64,000 bases of DNA from Moniliophthora roreri (GCA_001466705.2 LATX02000201.1:186001-250000), one strand, 5' to 3'; positions 34,901 through 46,481 are shown, numbered from the stretch's first letter. Notes: a model not told the origin generated them from the letters alone. A program made the numbers and translations.

Positions 34901-35538
34901 CAAGAGAGAAACGCTGATAGTAATAGATACGTCTTTGATATCAACGACCATCTTCATTTCTCGACATTACTCGGTGCGCTGCTCTCACAGCTGCAATAAC
35001 AACAGGAAACCCAGAAGGATAGATTCCTAGCTTTTACCAACCGCCAGGTGTGTTTATACTGTGTCTCGTATCGATACTGCCAGTACCAATACCGTATTAG
35101 CTTCCAGCTGGTATATTCCAGGTATCGACTCCTCCACGCCTCGTCTACCCTAGAACTTCCGCGCCTTATCCTGAACTTTGCTTAATAGTGGCGAAACGAT
35201 AGCAGATCCACTTCATCCAAAGTCGACCAAGGGTCGCCTGGTGTTCCACAGTACCAGTACCAAGAACACGAAAGGAAACTCCTCGGCATGGATGGTAGGC
35301 GAACGCTAGCTGTGCAAAGTCGCAGGGGCCAGGTGAGGCAGGAAAGCTATCTTACGAAAATGGCTACGACTCACTCATCTTCTAGAATGATAAGATTAAC
35401 CTGCTGTGGAGCAATGATTGGCGCAGCAATAGGAAAGTAATACATCACCCAAAAGAAGTGAGGATCCAGTGAAGAGACACCATATCCAAAACATTCTATC
35501 CGCAAGCTCTTTGGGCTCAGTACTCAGGCCTCAGGAAC

Positions 35539-36765
35539 ATGCATCATGTCTTATGCATCCTCTGGGTGATCCTTCAGCTCCGTACGTTGACTGCTAGTCC
35601 GAGTGAATACCCTCATATTGAAACTCGCTATCCTCAGCTTTGGCCCTGTTGTGGCACGGTTTCCTCATTCTATTGCCCTTTTCCTCAAACAAGAAGACCA
35701 AGTCATGGATACGCATGCTGGCCGACCGGGGATGGCAGTTTGTCATAGCCAGGGTTTCCATTCCCCAGCTTCAGTTTGCGATGGGCATGCTATCTACACG
35801 AGAGCTCTATGCGACTTGGAGCCGAAAACGCGGACTTGCTATTTGCGTTGAAGAGATTGACGGCGTAGGTGCAAGGGTGGTGTGGTTAGACGGGAAGAAG
35901 ACCAATCACGTTATTTACTACATGCACGGTGCGTGTCTCCCCTTTCCTTGTCAAACAAGCTTTATCTCACGGTTGTAAAGGCGGAGGATATGCTCTACCT
36001 CTACAAGACTTCCAGCTCGCATTTTGGAGACACGTTCAACTCGAACTGAAGAAGAAACACGGTATCGATGTTGGCGTAGCTATCCTACATTACTGTAGGT
36101 CTCTCCTCTTCTCATCGTCAGCCAAGCTGAATCTATCAACAGCTCTGACACCCAACGCACCCTTTCCCACCATCCTCCGTCAGGCCGTAGGCGGCCTGCG
36201 TCTTCTCTTCGACCAGGGCATTCAATCAAAAGACATTTACATTGCGGGCGATTCGGCCGGAGGCAACCTCATTCTCCAGCTCTTCTCTCACATCCTACAT
36301 CCCTTACCGACTGTCCCCACGATATCCTGCAACACTTTCCGAGGTGCATACCTCATGTCACCCTGGGTCTCACTCAGCAATGAAGAAGGTGACCAAGCAG
36401 CACACGACGATACCGATATCTTATGTTCGAGGAGTCTAGCAGAATTCGCTGCATTCGTTTTATGTGATGTACCAGCTTCGCAGAGACCTTATGTTGAGGT
36501 ACTTAAGGCTTCGGAATCGTGGTTTGATGGGCTGAATGAGGTGGTGAATGAAATATTGATCTCGATTGGAGATAAGGAGTGTTTTAGGGAAGAGGATGTA
36601 AAGTTGTACGAGAGGCTTCATGCGAAACATTCGGATGTGCAAATGGTGTTGCAGGAGTTTGGGGTGCATATTGATCCGATGATCGATGCGTTTATAGGGG
36701 AGAAGTTGGAGGGTGCTATTACACCTAGAGTGGTTGAATGGTTGGCGAAGGGGTTTCGTGGATGA
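35539..36765 (+). CDS. Alpha/beta hydrolase, HSL-type esterase/lipase (356 aa)
   Basis: The exons 35539-35581, 35638-35928, 35981-36094 and 36143-36765 join to exactly 357 codons with the stop. The N-terminus is a hydrophobic anchor created across intron 1 (LCILWVILQLPLALLWHGFL). The oxyanion motif HGGGY spans intron 2 (YYMHG then GGYALPL). The nucleophile elbow is GDSAGGN, in KDIYIAGDSAGGNLILQL. The acidic residue is probably in the SWFDGLNEV region and the histidine in EFGVHIDPM. This is the hormone-sensitive-lipase family (alpha/beta hydrolase fold 3), which hydrolyses small esters. It is the only intact hydrolase in the duplicated cassettes; the segment A copy is dead. A dehydrogenase relic follows on the same strand. 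Confidence 0.9.
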
Positions 36766-37589
36766 AAGGTAAGCTCGGACTTCTTTTCTGCGTCGCACAA
36801 TGCTCATACCGCCATAGCGAAGATCCCTATGAATCAAAACTAATGCATAGGACGTTCGATATGTAATTCAAACTCCTGAATATCCATCGCTTTCTCGTTA
36901 CTTCTCCTAAACGCCTTGCATTACAAGAATCGTTGTCACACCGTAGTGAAGTGTTTGCTGTCAGGAACAGAATCAGCAACGATGCCAGTACATCGTGACT
37001 GTCATGCGCGGCGACGTACATGTCCGCACCGTTACGACTAGTGTAAGTCTACACAATTTTGCTCCAAGTTTCCGGTACTCGATAGATCATGCTACGTCCT
37101 ATCACAGTGGAGGTCGAGGTGCGTGATACATTAGCGGACGCTAACAAGTTACCGACAGATATTGCCTAGCAAAGAGGCCCTTTGCAGTATCGCTGGGCGT
37201 TCAAGTCGGAATTGGGATCCCCCAGGAAGCGGTTGGGACACCACGTACCCCGTCAATTTTATTTCTGATACAATTTGTAGGCTCGGGATCGGGCTCAGGC
37301 TACACATCCACTCGGGTAGCAGGAGGGCAACAAAGACAATGAACGAGGCTGAACGAGGCGGACTTTTATTAAGTCCTAGCTTGAATCCTGCTTGGTCATT
37401 TGTTCACTGTTGGCGTACCTGTATTTGAAGGATAGGATGACAGCAGTATCAGGAAGGTGTGGTCCTTCGGCTCCGAGTATTTGATTTCGGCGTCCATTTT
37501 GAATCTTGGATATGCACGCCGTGTGTTCCATTCCTTATCTTGTCAGATTCCTGTGTTGAGCTCATCGCCTATACATCGTGTATCGCTTT

Positions 37590-38645
37590 TTGGTCCCCCT
37601 CTCATCTACAAATTGACGTTGATTCTCAATTTGTTGCCATTAAAGCCGGCCTTAGACGCGACCTAGCTCTCGCCGCCCTCGAACCGAGGAGATAAAGTCA
37701 TTGGAACCACTCGAAAACGTTCTCTTTCCCACTTGAGGATCTCAAGGAAGAGGCGCCGATGTTATGGCGCTTGATGTGACTGCACCGCTGGAAGAGCTGA
37801 AGGATATCGCAAGGAAAGCCGTGGCGATGCATGGGAGGATAGGTGTGGTAGTGAATAATGCCGGGTACATTTTAATCGGGTCGTCGAGGAGAATACGTGC
37901 GTTTTTCGTATTTTTTTTTTCAATGGTTATACTAGGCCTGAGGAAACATACAACCAATTCAAGTGAGTTCGAAGGTTACCTTTTTGACTTGGGAAGGAAC
38001 TGATTGCTCGCTAGTACTAGTGTCTTTGGCGCACTAAACGTGTTCCTTGTCCTCGTCCTCGGCCACCCCCGGTCTATACTGTAGAACTAAATGGGCATTA
38101 CGAGGTATGTATACCTACGTGCTCGTATACTGCCATTTCTCCTTATAAGGCTACAAGTTGAGTATATCCTTGACATTACACGAGGAGATAACACCCCTCT
38201 GTTGGCGCAGTAATCTGCATCGTCTTGGGATACTTCTGAACCTCGTTCCTATCTTCTGTCCATCGAATGACATGGACCGAAGATAATCAGATTGCGGATT
38301 ACAAGACCACGATGAAGGGAGGCTCCCCAAGGTTTGGCGCGCTTCTCCTTTCCGGTGTTTCTGGGCTTAACTCGTCGCATTATACCCAGCTTACAACAGC
38401 AAGCAACCTGGAACCTGGAGATCCCAAGAAGAGTGTTTAGGTGGTGCTAGGCATTGTTCGTGGAGAGGGTATCGCACAAGGTAAACCTTTCCCGACGAGC
38501 TTACACTGACAGTTTGGCAGTGACTGTCACGTCGCGAAAGGAGAGTGGGAGAAGACCCTGGAGGTGCTGGAAGCATGGAAGGTCTCACAGGGTACAGATT
38601 TCTGTCAAAGGTGCTCGTTAAAGATGAAGGAGCGATAAGTATTGA
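37590..38645 (+). pseudogene. Short-chain dehydrogenase/reductase, decayed (copy C)
   Basis: Readable SDR pieces in order are GADVMALDVTAPLEELKDIA, HGRIGVVVNNAGYILIGSS (the NNAG motif), EETYNQF, TSVFGALNV, GDPKKSV-stop-VVLGIVRGEGIA and EWEKTLEVLEAWKVSQGTDF. Lesions include a missing base before GADV, the in-frame TAG after DPKKSV, loss of the region with the catalytic YxxxK, and a degenerate first exon. It lies directly after the intact hydrolase. Relics in segments A and B show that this gene belongs to the ancestral cassette. Confidence 0.75.
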
Positions 38646-38748
38646 TCACGAATGACATCCTATAAGTTATGTACATGGCCAGAAGGGCATAATAAATTAC
38701 GGTATCGTCCAAAAACATACCCAAAGAAAGCAACTTCATCGTCAGGTC

Positions 38749-40019
38749 TTAACTCTTCTGAACCTGACTGCCGTTTCGCGTGCTGTCGTCTTCGAACATC
38801 GAAGTGCTCTGACCCCCGGCTGTAGAAGACAGCTGACCTGTGAGTAGCTCCGAGTTTCGACTGCGAGTAGCAAACTCCATGTGAGACAAAACTTCAAGCT
38901 TGTTCTCTGGTTCTTCAGCGTCTTTCCTCTTGCCTCGTTGTAGTGTACGTGTCGACCAAGCACGGCCACGAATGACCCGGAGTATGATCATTTCGGGAGC
39001 GATACACTGCATAACGACAGTTAGTCAGACCCAAAAAGGAAAGGCGGAAGGACTGGATGTGCACACCTCAATCTGAACCATCAAAGATACGAATAAATTC
39101 TGCGCAACATCCTCGTCACCGAATAGCCCAAGCAATATGATTGATATAATCGTGAACGGTAGCGCCGACTCGACGACTATAGCTGCTATACCGGTGTAGA
39201 TTTTTGCTTCTTCCTTGCCCATGCTTGATTCAACCTCCTTCTTGTGCCAGAGGATTCTGCCTACAATAAGAGCAGAAAGCCACATTGGGAGGATCATGAG
39301 AACGATCCAAACGGGCAGGGATAGGGGTGTCCAACTGGTTTGGGTCGGGAGTGCGAGTTGCACCGTTGTAAGAACGGATAAAACTGGAGGTGCATTGTTG
39401 AACTGGAGCTTGGTCCGAGGAGGAATAAGGCGACATACTGATGCAAGCAATGTAGAACAATGTGGGGGGAATGATGACCCACCAGTTCCATTGGTATAAA
39501 ACCATCACACGCTGAAGCTGAAAGCACACTTTGAGTATCGTTGAATGCGCTGGCCACCGGAAATAAGGCGCACCATAAGCCCATCAGCCCAAAATGAAGC
39601 CAGAATTGATGCACTATTGCCCAACGTTAATACAGGATGGTTCTGCTGCTCTATGAGGTAGTTGAATGGTCCTCCTGGGTAGCCTCTCTGCGTGACCCAG
39701 GCATTCTCGTTGTAGCGAATACTGCATGCAAGATTGATTGTTCCAAAGGCAAAGAGAGAGGTGTTGAAGAAGAGCCAGAAAATCCATAACTTGGGTCTGA
39801 TTTTGAGGACGTGATACGTGACAATTGAGAAAATTGTCAGGTGGATGCCTGTGATTCATGAAGAGGTTTGGGGTCAGCACTGTAATCATAAGTTATAGTA
39901 TATTACTCATTACTCGACTTACCATAGCCAACCGAAGAAAGATGGGTCGACACAAAGGTCGACTGCTCGAACCACAGGAAAGTGGGGTCTTCTTGCGTAG
40001 CGTAAGATGCTGAAGACAT
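38749..40019 (-). CDS. Multi-pass (probably 7TM) membrane protein
   Basis: The start at 40019 gives MSSASYATQEDPTFLWFEQS. Exon 1 ends at 39923 in VGYG. Hydrophobic helices follow: IHLTIFSIVTYHVL, WIFWLFFNTSLFAFGTIN, the loop QRGYPGGPFNYLIEQQ, SASILASFWADGLM, WWVIIPPTLFYIACI, WIVLMILPMWLSALIVGRIL and ALPFTIISIILLGLFG. The cytosolic tail ends ...STRNGSQVQKS. The introns after ADGLM (56 nt), YIACI (55 nt) and VQIE keep the frame open. The GYPGGP loop, FxADGL helix and a GRIL helix end are hallmarks of an expanded Agaricomycete integral-membrane family of unknown function, sometimes compared with GPCRs. It diverges from the F-box gene at 40475. Confidence 0.75.
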
Positions 40020-40474
40020 CGCAGCTTGCAGGGTCGCTGGTTGCAATCACGGACTTGACTGCTGAATATATAGACCATAATAATGCCAAGAGTTTTTAAA
40101 CCTTTTATGGGCGCAAATAGGATGAATTACGGCCTCTCCATGATAATCAATTGAGCCAAGAATAGTCTGTGAATACAAAAGCTTTTGAGGGCATTATTTC
40201 GAAGTAGTTGAAAACTTGAAAGGAAAGACTATGATGGCAGAGGCGAACTTGAGGCTGAGCGGAGCCTGCCGAAATCGCCGAGTGTCAAAATATCTTCTTT
40301 CTCACGACGGTGTGCTTCATGGTCTGATCCCAACATTCACCATTGCTTTCACGTCTGTTCCCTAATAGCCTGTGGGTACTCGCTCACATTTCTGGCTCAT
40401 TAATCTCACCTAAAGCAAGCAGATATCAATCACCTGCGGCTCAGCACGTCGTGACAGAAGATACATATACGAGA

Positions 40475-42310
40475 ATGACTCCACTGACTGGTGTGTTCCA
40501 AGCTACTGAGCGTTTGGGCAATGTATTCTTATGCACCTATACGACAGATGACGTTGCTATCAACCGAATCGATTCTAGGATATTAGCTCTGGAGCGAGAG
40601 CTCCGCGAACTTAGAGCGGAGCGTAACACAAAGATTGCCATCACGCACCTACCTGTGGAAATCCTTACCTATATATTCACCTTGTGTGTTCCAAAACCTG
40701 GATATGATCCCAATCCTCCTCAAAAGTCGAATAGTTTCATAGATATCAGGGATGATAACGCAAGGCGGATACGTTGGATCTCATTCAGTCATGTGTGCCG
40801 CGCCTGGCGTTCATTGGCGTTGAACTATCCTTCATTATGGACGTATCCAGACTTTATGATTCCAAACCTTGCCCATGCTATGGTCGAAAGATCCAAGCCC
40901 ACGATAATGGATGTGTTTCTTCCGTATGGGAACTATGTTACCCCAGGGATGTTATCACAAATACAAGACAACCTTTGGCGCACGAGGAGCCTAGATCTCA
41001 GCGTTGAAACCCCTTTAATGCAGGAATTTGTTAACAACATGGTTCATCCTATGCCGAACCTTAAGTTGTTGAAAGTTTCCTGCACTCACATGTCTTCGTT
41101 GTCTCTTCCCCCATTCTTTCTGGGAGAGGAAGCTCCTCTCCTCGCGGAAATTCATTTAAACTACTGTTATATTCCCTGGCAATCGTTATTGCTGAGGAAC
41201 GTCACCGTTCTCTCACTTTCCGGTGATGGCAGAACCAACATTCCGAGCGGAGCCCAATTTCTGGAAGTTTTGCGGGAAATAGGCGGCCTCGAGGTCTTGG
41301 AGTTGAGGCACGTCTTTCCACAAACGATGGCTGAATTCTCCGTGGTACACATTCCCCACTTATGCCGTTTGTTGCTCGAAATGAAGATTGATGCCTGCGC
41401 CGATATCCTAAATCACATCACGTTCCCAGAGACGACCTCGTTACTTATCGAATCATCCACGGATCGTGAATCAGGTGCTTTCGTTCGACTATTTTCGTGT
41501 CTTTCCCGACTCTACTCCTCACTTTCGTGCTCCCCTTCGCGAGCTCTGAAGGCTCTGTCAATGGAATACGGCGTTATAGGTGTAGCATTCCATTGGCTGG
41601 TACTCACGGGATGGAATGCCAGTGATATCAGTTTCCCTACTGATGCACAAGATGATCACAGGTCACGACCGTCACCCGACTTCCAACTTACGCTCAATGG
41701 CTATGGTGAGCGGACCTTGGAATCTGGAGATGTGCTTGGAGCCCTGAACACACTTAATTTACAATTCCTTGAAACACTTCTTGTCTCTGGTCGTTGCGAT
41801 CCTCAAGACGTATACGAAGTAGACGGAGGTGAAGATGTTCCCGAGAATATTCTTCTCGAACTGCTTGGCGATATCGCGTGGTCGAGGAGCGTAAAAACCG
41901 TATTTCTGCGTGGTAGCGACTTTGCGTATCATGGAGCAGACGCTCTTGGAGAGTACGATGATGGAAGGTGTACAGACGTATGTTTCCCAGATGCAGACGA
42001 GCAAAACGAGGCTAATCCAGAGGCCAATCCACACATATTTGTTTTCCCTGCTTTGGAAACTCTTGTTATACTTTCGGCCGATCTCAAGGCCGACACTGAA
42101 CCATCCATCCCGGAAATGCTGTCCGACAGCTTCACTCGCCGGTGGCAGCATGGTGTCTCAACACCAAAGCTCTTGCTGAACCATTGCCGGTCAGTACCCG
42201 ATCACTTCGAAGAGCTTAGGAAGGTCTTCACGGACATACAATGGGATAGAGATGAAGCACCCATTGAATCTGGAGGAATAAAGATTATAACAGTACAGAG
42301 ATTTCTTTAG
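40475..42310 (+). CDS. F-box protein with N-terminal coiled coil (611 aa)
   Basis: A short coiled coil (INRIDSRILALERELRELRA) is followed directly by an F-box (ITHLPVEILTYIFTLCVP, then RWISFSHVCRAWRSLALNYP and SLWTYPDF). This is the standard arrangement of the large agaric F-box family. About 450 residues of irregular leucine-rich sequence follow, then a C-terminal block with FRRVWQHGV-like text (FTRRWQHGVSTPKLLLNHCR). The frame is open further upstream from a TTG, but 40475 is the first ATG. A corresponding ATG (MAPLAG against MTPLTG) exists in the deleted copy downstream, which supports the choice. Presumed SCF receptor; the target is unknown. Confidence 0.8.
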   Translation: MTPLTGVFQATERLGNVFLCTYTTDDVAINRIDSRILALERELRELRAERNTKIAITHLPVEILTYIFTLCVPKPGYDPNPPQKSNSFIDIRDDNARRIRWISFSHVCRAWRSLALNYPSLWTYPDFMIPNLAHAMVERSKPTIMDVFLPYGNYVTPGMLSQIQDNLWRTRSLDLSVETPLMQEFVNNMVHPMPNLKLLKVSCTHMSSLSLPPFFLGEEAPLLAEIHLNYCYIPWQSLLLRNVTVLSLSGDGRTNIPSGAQFLEVLREIGGLEVLELRHVFPQTMAEFSVVHIPHLCRLLLEMKIDACADILNHITFPETTSLLIESSTDRESGAFVRLFSCLSRLYSSLSCSPSRALKALSMEYGVIGVAFHWLVLTGWNASDISFPTDAQDDHRSRPSPDFQLTLNGYGERTLESGDVLGALNTLNLQFLETLLVSGRCDPQDVYEVDGGEDVPENILLELLGDIAWSRSVKTVFLRGSDFAYHGADALGEYDDGRCTDVCFPDADEQNEANPEANPHIFVFPALETLVILSADLKADTEPSIPEMLSDSFTRRWQHGVSTPKLLLNHCRSVPDHFEELRKVFTDIQWDRDEAPIESGGIKIITVQRFL

Positions 42311-42377
42311 CGACTATTGTAGAATACAAGCTTTTTTGAGCAGACCAAGAAGCGGCCGCTGTAAGACTTTCCAATAG

Positions 42378-43035
42378 CTTCTTTTCTCACGCCCGTTCTT
42401 GATCCCAACATTCGTCTTCAACACCGAGCGGTCCAAAGCTGTTCTTCACTAGCCTGTTCGTCGCCATTCATTTCCTCATATGGGATTAGACTCGTGTACA
42501 TCAAGCACAGATCAGTCCTCTATAGTTTGGGGCTCGACAGATTGGAAAGAAATGGCTCCACTAGCGGGTGCGTCTGAAACTCTCGGGGTGATCTCTTGTG
42601 GTCAACCAGTGTCCGAACCTTGATTTTGCGAGGTTCTGACTTGGGGGTACCTCGGAGCAAAATCACGGGGAGTAATGAGAGGTGGCCGCTGTACCGACGC
42701 ATGTGTCCCTGCCGAAGAATACTGACGCTGAATCGGGCGGTCAGCCGCACTTATTCGTTTTGCCCGCTTTACAACATCTTATCCTTCTCCCGGCGTTTCT
42801 TGACAGTTACACTATCCCAACTGTTAGGAAGTTACTGGTAGACGGCTTTACATCTCGGTGGCAGCACGGAGTCGGGATGCCTAAACTCGTTCTCAAATCA
42901 TGCAGGTCCAAGTCTACTTCAGACGATTGTGAAGATCTGAAGAGGGTATTCAGGGAAACCGAAGTAGAGGATGCTCAGTGTTCGTCTTTCTTTGACATAC
43001 TATCTTGGTTGGCATCAAGTAGCGATGCAACTTAA
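42378..43035 (+). pseudogene. Internally deleted tandem copy of the F-box gene
   Basis: The first 200 bp match the upstream region and start of 40475-42310 (CTTCTTTTCTCACG, GATCCCAACATTC, then MAPLAGASETLG). The sequence then jumps to the C-terminal part: TLILRGSDLG against VFLRGSDFA, HLFVLPALQHLILLPAFLDS against HIFVFPALETLVILSADLKA, and FTSRWQHGVGMPKLVLKSCR. Roughly 1.3 kb in between, including the F-box, is gone. The frame changes around 42660-42690. Confidence 0.75.
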
Positions 43036-43267
43036 ATCCGAATGTGTACAGCATAGGCAGATCGTCGATTTATGTTTACTTGTGTATGGTATCTCTGCTC
43101 TATCGATGGAGCAACCAAGATACTATTCCATTCCATGCATCAACAAATATGAAACAGGCATTGTACAACGGTCAATACGATATATATAGATAAGATCAAT
43201 AACATGTTATTGCCAGACGTCAAGAAAGCCAAAAAAAAATAGTCGAATATACAGCACCTTTTGCGGG

Positions 43268-44785
43268 CTAAAGCAACCCAGCAGCCCTCAGATCTCTTGT
43301 CAACCGCTGCTCCTCCAGGAACCCCCGTGTCGGTATGACGATGGCGTGCCCGTGTTCGTTAACGTGCATCACATGCATCGCAGGCTCTGCTCCGCGTGTC
43401 TCGGAGTCAAAGGAGATGCCGAACACGGTCTCGAGATTTCGGCGCACTTCAGCCTCCTGTTCCATCTGCTCGCGGGTATAGCCTTGCTCACCAGAACCGG
43501 CAGTGTTGACAGTTGAGGCAGCGGCTGCGGAAGAGCGGATAGACGACTCCCAGCGCTTGACGCGCCAGAAACCGGCAAACGAGGTGAGAAGGAGGAACCA
43601 GCCTTAAGAAAACAAACGTTAGTCCTAGAGATGCATGAATTGACTAAAATAGACTTACCAACAGTCATGAGCAGGAATGACAGCCAATCTCTAGATGCAA
43701 TCATTTGCAGGTCAGGACTCTGAGTAGCGGGTGTCACCCCATCAGAATATGGTGTATCCATCGGTATATCGCCGGTTGACGTAGGAGTAGCTCCCGTTCC
43801 AGGATAACTACCGCTACCCGCGTACTCTCCTGAGCCACCATAGTCTCTTTCAACCTCCGGGTTCAATGTCCTTGAGTAATACCCGTACTGGATGAGAGTA
43901 AGCCCGAGGCCAGCCCGAGAGCCATACTTTCCGGCATGGGAGGTATGGAGGAGGAAGGTAAGAAGGAATCCGATGAACTGGAAGAAGAAAGACAGGAGCA
44001 TGTTAATGATGAATACCAAAACCGAGCCTGAAGGGAGGTCTTCAATGATCATGTCAGAACCTGGATCGCCTGCCCCACCGGTAGGAGCAACTACGGTGGT
44101 TTCCCAGTACGGCGGCACGGCATCCGCCTGGGCTGATTGATATGACTGTGATATGAATAGACAAGGATCAGAAGATTGCCTCAGCGATGGAATAAGCAGT
44201 ACACACCGGCGGTGCCTCCTTCTGAACCTCCTCTGGAACTAGATGGACATTTCCATCCGGCATATGAACGACTTGAGCTGGCTGAGGTTTGGCCATGACA
44301 TTTGCAAAGACACCGTCATTCTCCGTGCCGCCACCTATCCTGGTTCTTCTTCCATTTCCTGCCCCAGAACCGCCCTCTTCAGTTGGAACTCTTGCGTAAT
44401 GAGTAGGCAACACAGCGCCAACTACTCTTCTGAAAAAGCCCCTGCCAGCACTGCTGCCCTGCGCGTTACCCTGAAATTGAGGCCGAATAGGTGACGACGG
44501 CAACAGGCCGTTGCTATTGCCAAAATCGTTGGGCAGAGCTAAAGCTGAGGGGCCAGGCGGCGAACCAGGAGGAGGATGGTCGTAATCCCTTTCAAAATCG
44601 TATGCTCCTGGGACAGGTTGAGCCTGACTGACACTGGTTGTCTGAGAGTGCGAAGTTGACGTGGGCGTTGTCGAGCCGTTTTGGTTGCGGTTCAAAGGCG
44701 TCGATTCGTCTTCCGACTCGTCTTCGCCGTCAAAGGCAGCACTGAGCTCGTCGTTGTTTTGGAGAGGCGAATAACGAGCTGGCAT
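43268..44785 (-). CDS. bsd2: Bsd2/Ndfip-family ubiquitin-ligase adaptor
   Basis: Exon 1 (44785-44207) encodes a long acidic, Ser/Pro-rich cytosolic N-terminus (NNDELSAAFDGEDESEDEST) ending KEAPP. Exon 2 starts at 44127 with ADAVPPYWETTVVAP. The PPxY motif (PPYW) is the HECT-ligase (Rsp5/Nedd4) docking type. Membrane helices follow: SVLVFIINMLLSFFFQFIGF, LLTFLLHTSHAGKYGSRAGL and GLTLIQYGYY, then DWLSFLLMTVGWFLLLTSFA across the last intron, and a C-terminal tail. The HTSHAxKYGSRAGLGLTLIQYG block is diagnostic of Bsd2/Tre1/Ndfip proteins. In yeast these sit in Golgi/endosomal membranes and direct metal transporters to the vacuole for degradation. The Ser/Gly-rich insert between helices (residues around 290-330) is long. 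Confidence 0.85.
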
Positions 44786-45050
44786 GATGATGGTGGGGTG
44801 GAAGAAAGGAGTCGCCTATGATATTATGCCCAGCCTTTGTTCATCAACATCTGATCAACCGACATGATCTCTCCCAGGATTCCAGCTCTTTTGCCAAGCG
44901 AGCTCATTTCAATGGTATCTAGAAATTTCGGACGTGATTGGAGGGGACCCTGGAGGATTGATGATGGGGTAAACATCTCTGACAGAATTACTTATGGCAG
45001 ATTTGAGGTACAGAGATAGCTGTCATAGCGGGTCCTCGGTATAGTATGTC

Positions 45051-46481
45051 CTACTGGTTGAAAGCTGGTGGTCTACCCTTAACCCAATGCAAATCTTCCT
45101 CTCTGACGACTACCCCAAAGAACTTTTGTAGAGCATCCCGTCTATCCAATTCACTCTTCATCTCGCACACAATAGTCGTGCGGGGTCCAATATGACGCTT
45201 GACAACGCGTCCTTCCATACTGTAACGCCCTAGATACCGCGAAGGTAGCTCCTTGACAAGGGTAACGGAGTTGGTAGCAGAGTTCAGCTTGCGCCAGTTC
45301 TGCAGCTGGTCCACCATCTCCTTCTCTTCTTGTGGACTAAGCCAAAAACACCTACTCCCAACAATGCTGTGCCAGAAAATGTCGTTCGTACTGGTATAAA
45401 CCCCGTAATTGGCAAACTCGTAATCTGCGGTATGAAATTCATCTGTGATAAACGAGTACAACAGTTTCGTGTCGATCTCGTTCCCGTCTGGCGATTTGAC
45501 GTGCTTAACGAGTAGCCGCCATTCAATCTTCGCTGCCTCTTCGTCCTTGAGGGACGTTGCTACAGTAAATGTCGTTTGAATTACGCTTTCGATAATTAGT
45601 AGAAAGTGCTCACCCAGACTAGACTCTCCTCTTGCACTCTTGACAAGACCATGCCACTCGCTAGGCGTGGCACCTTCAACCCATTCGCCATCTTCAAGCA
45701 GTATTGGTCGCGTCATACATGAACCACCGCTCGATGCGTCCAAGAAATAAGTCGTGTTATCGTCTTGAGATGGCTGGACGAATATGACTTTGTGAACAAA
45801 TGCGAGGAAGGACGGGGGTGCCGGGAGCGAAGGCCCAACATTGATTCTGCCTGGAATATGATACAGTATATGAATTACGTGGTCGGAATTTCAAAGCATA
45901 AACAGCTGACAAACCTGCGCCAGTGTAGGTTCTAAGCCAGAGTCAGCTTCACATGAAGGAGTCCTAGGGCAGAAAGCGCTCACCGATATCCCAGACCCTT
46001 GAGCATCTCCGCGAATAGCCCGTTATTCCCGAAGCAGTAGTGTCCTCCTTCTGCACGCTTAACCATTCTTTCATACAGATATGACGGGGATATTGGCATC
46101 GTATGGTGTTCCGAGCTGATTTCTCAATATCATGAGAATCGAACAGAGCGGCAAGACAAAGAGGAAAGACGAACAGGCATAATTAGACTCTTTCAATGAC
46201 GCATGAAGAGAACAAAGACTCACTAATGTTGCACGCTATTCTCGAATGCAAACGTGGTAATATGACATTGCATCAAAACTTCTAGATTTTCTAGGGTCGG
46301 ATGGAATTCTTTGGGATCCGAAGGTGGGTTTGGGTAGCTTATACGTGCTAGATATCGAGATACCTACGACGTCAGCCAGCGCCTTTGGGTACTGTAGTAT
46401 CAGGGTAAATACCTGCTCGGGAGAATAAACAGACGGAACGTGTTTGATGTAGACCCCACTGGGTAGCTTTCCTCTCGACAT
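45051..46481 (-). CDS. Arylamine N-acetyltransferase (NAT)
   Basis: Transfers acetyl from acetyl-CoA to arylamines or hydrazines by a Cys-His-Asp triad. The start at 46481 gives MSRGKLPSGVYIKHVPSVYS. Exon 2 adds VSRYLARISYPNPPSDPKEF, then LEVLMQCHITTFAFENSVQH, the usual L..H....PFEN helix. The cysteine lies in KRAEGGHYCFGNNGLFAEML, the histidine in PSFLAFVHKVIFV and the aspartate in NTTYFLDASSGG, in family order and spacing. An exon of only 17 nt (45931-45915) supplies TYTGA between GYR and GRINVG and restores the frame on both sides. The C-terminal exon ends ...HWVKGRPPAFNQ. In fungi such enzymes detoxify arylamines, for example aniline-type compounds and plant benzoxazolinones. No lesion was seen. 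Confidence 0.88.

Noticed and set aside
40343..40474. Upstream extension of the 611-residue F-box frame
   Set aside because: It begins with TTG, and the ATG at 40475 is conserved in the deleted tandem copy.
515..46481. A working secondary-metabolite cluster (P450, MFS, acyltransferase, hydrolase, SDR, NAT)
   Set aside because: No backbone enzyme is present, the genes are spread over 46 kb between unrelated genes, and the transporter and dehydrogenase look dead.
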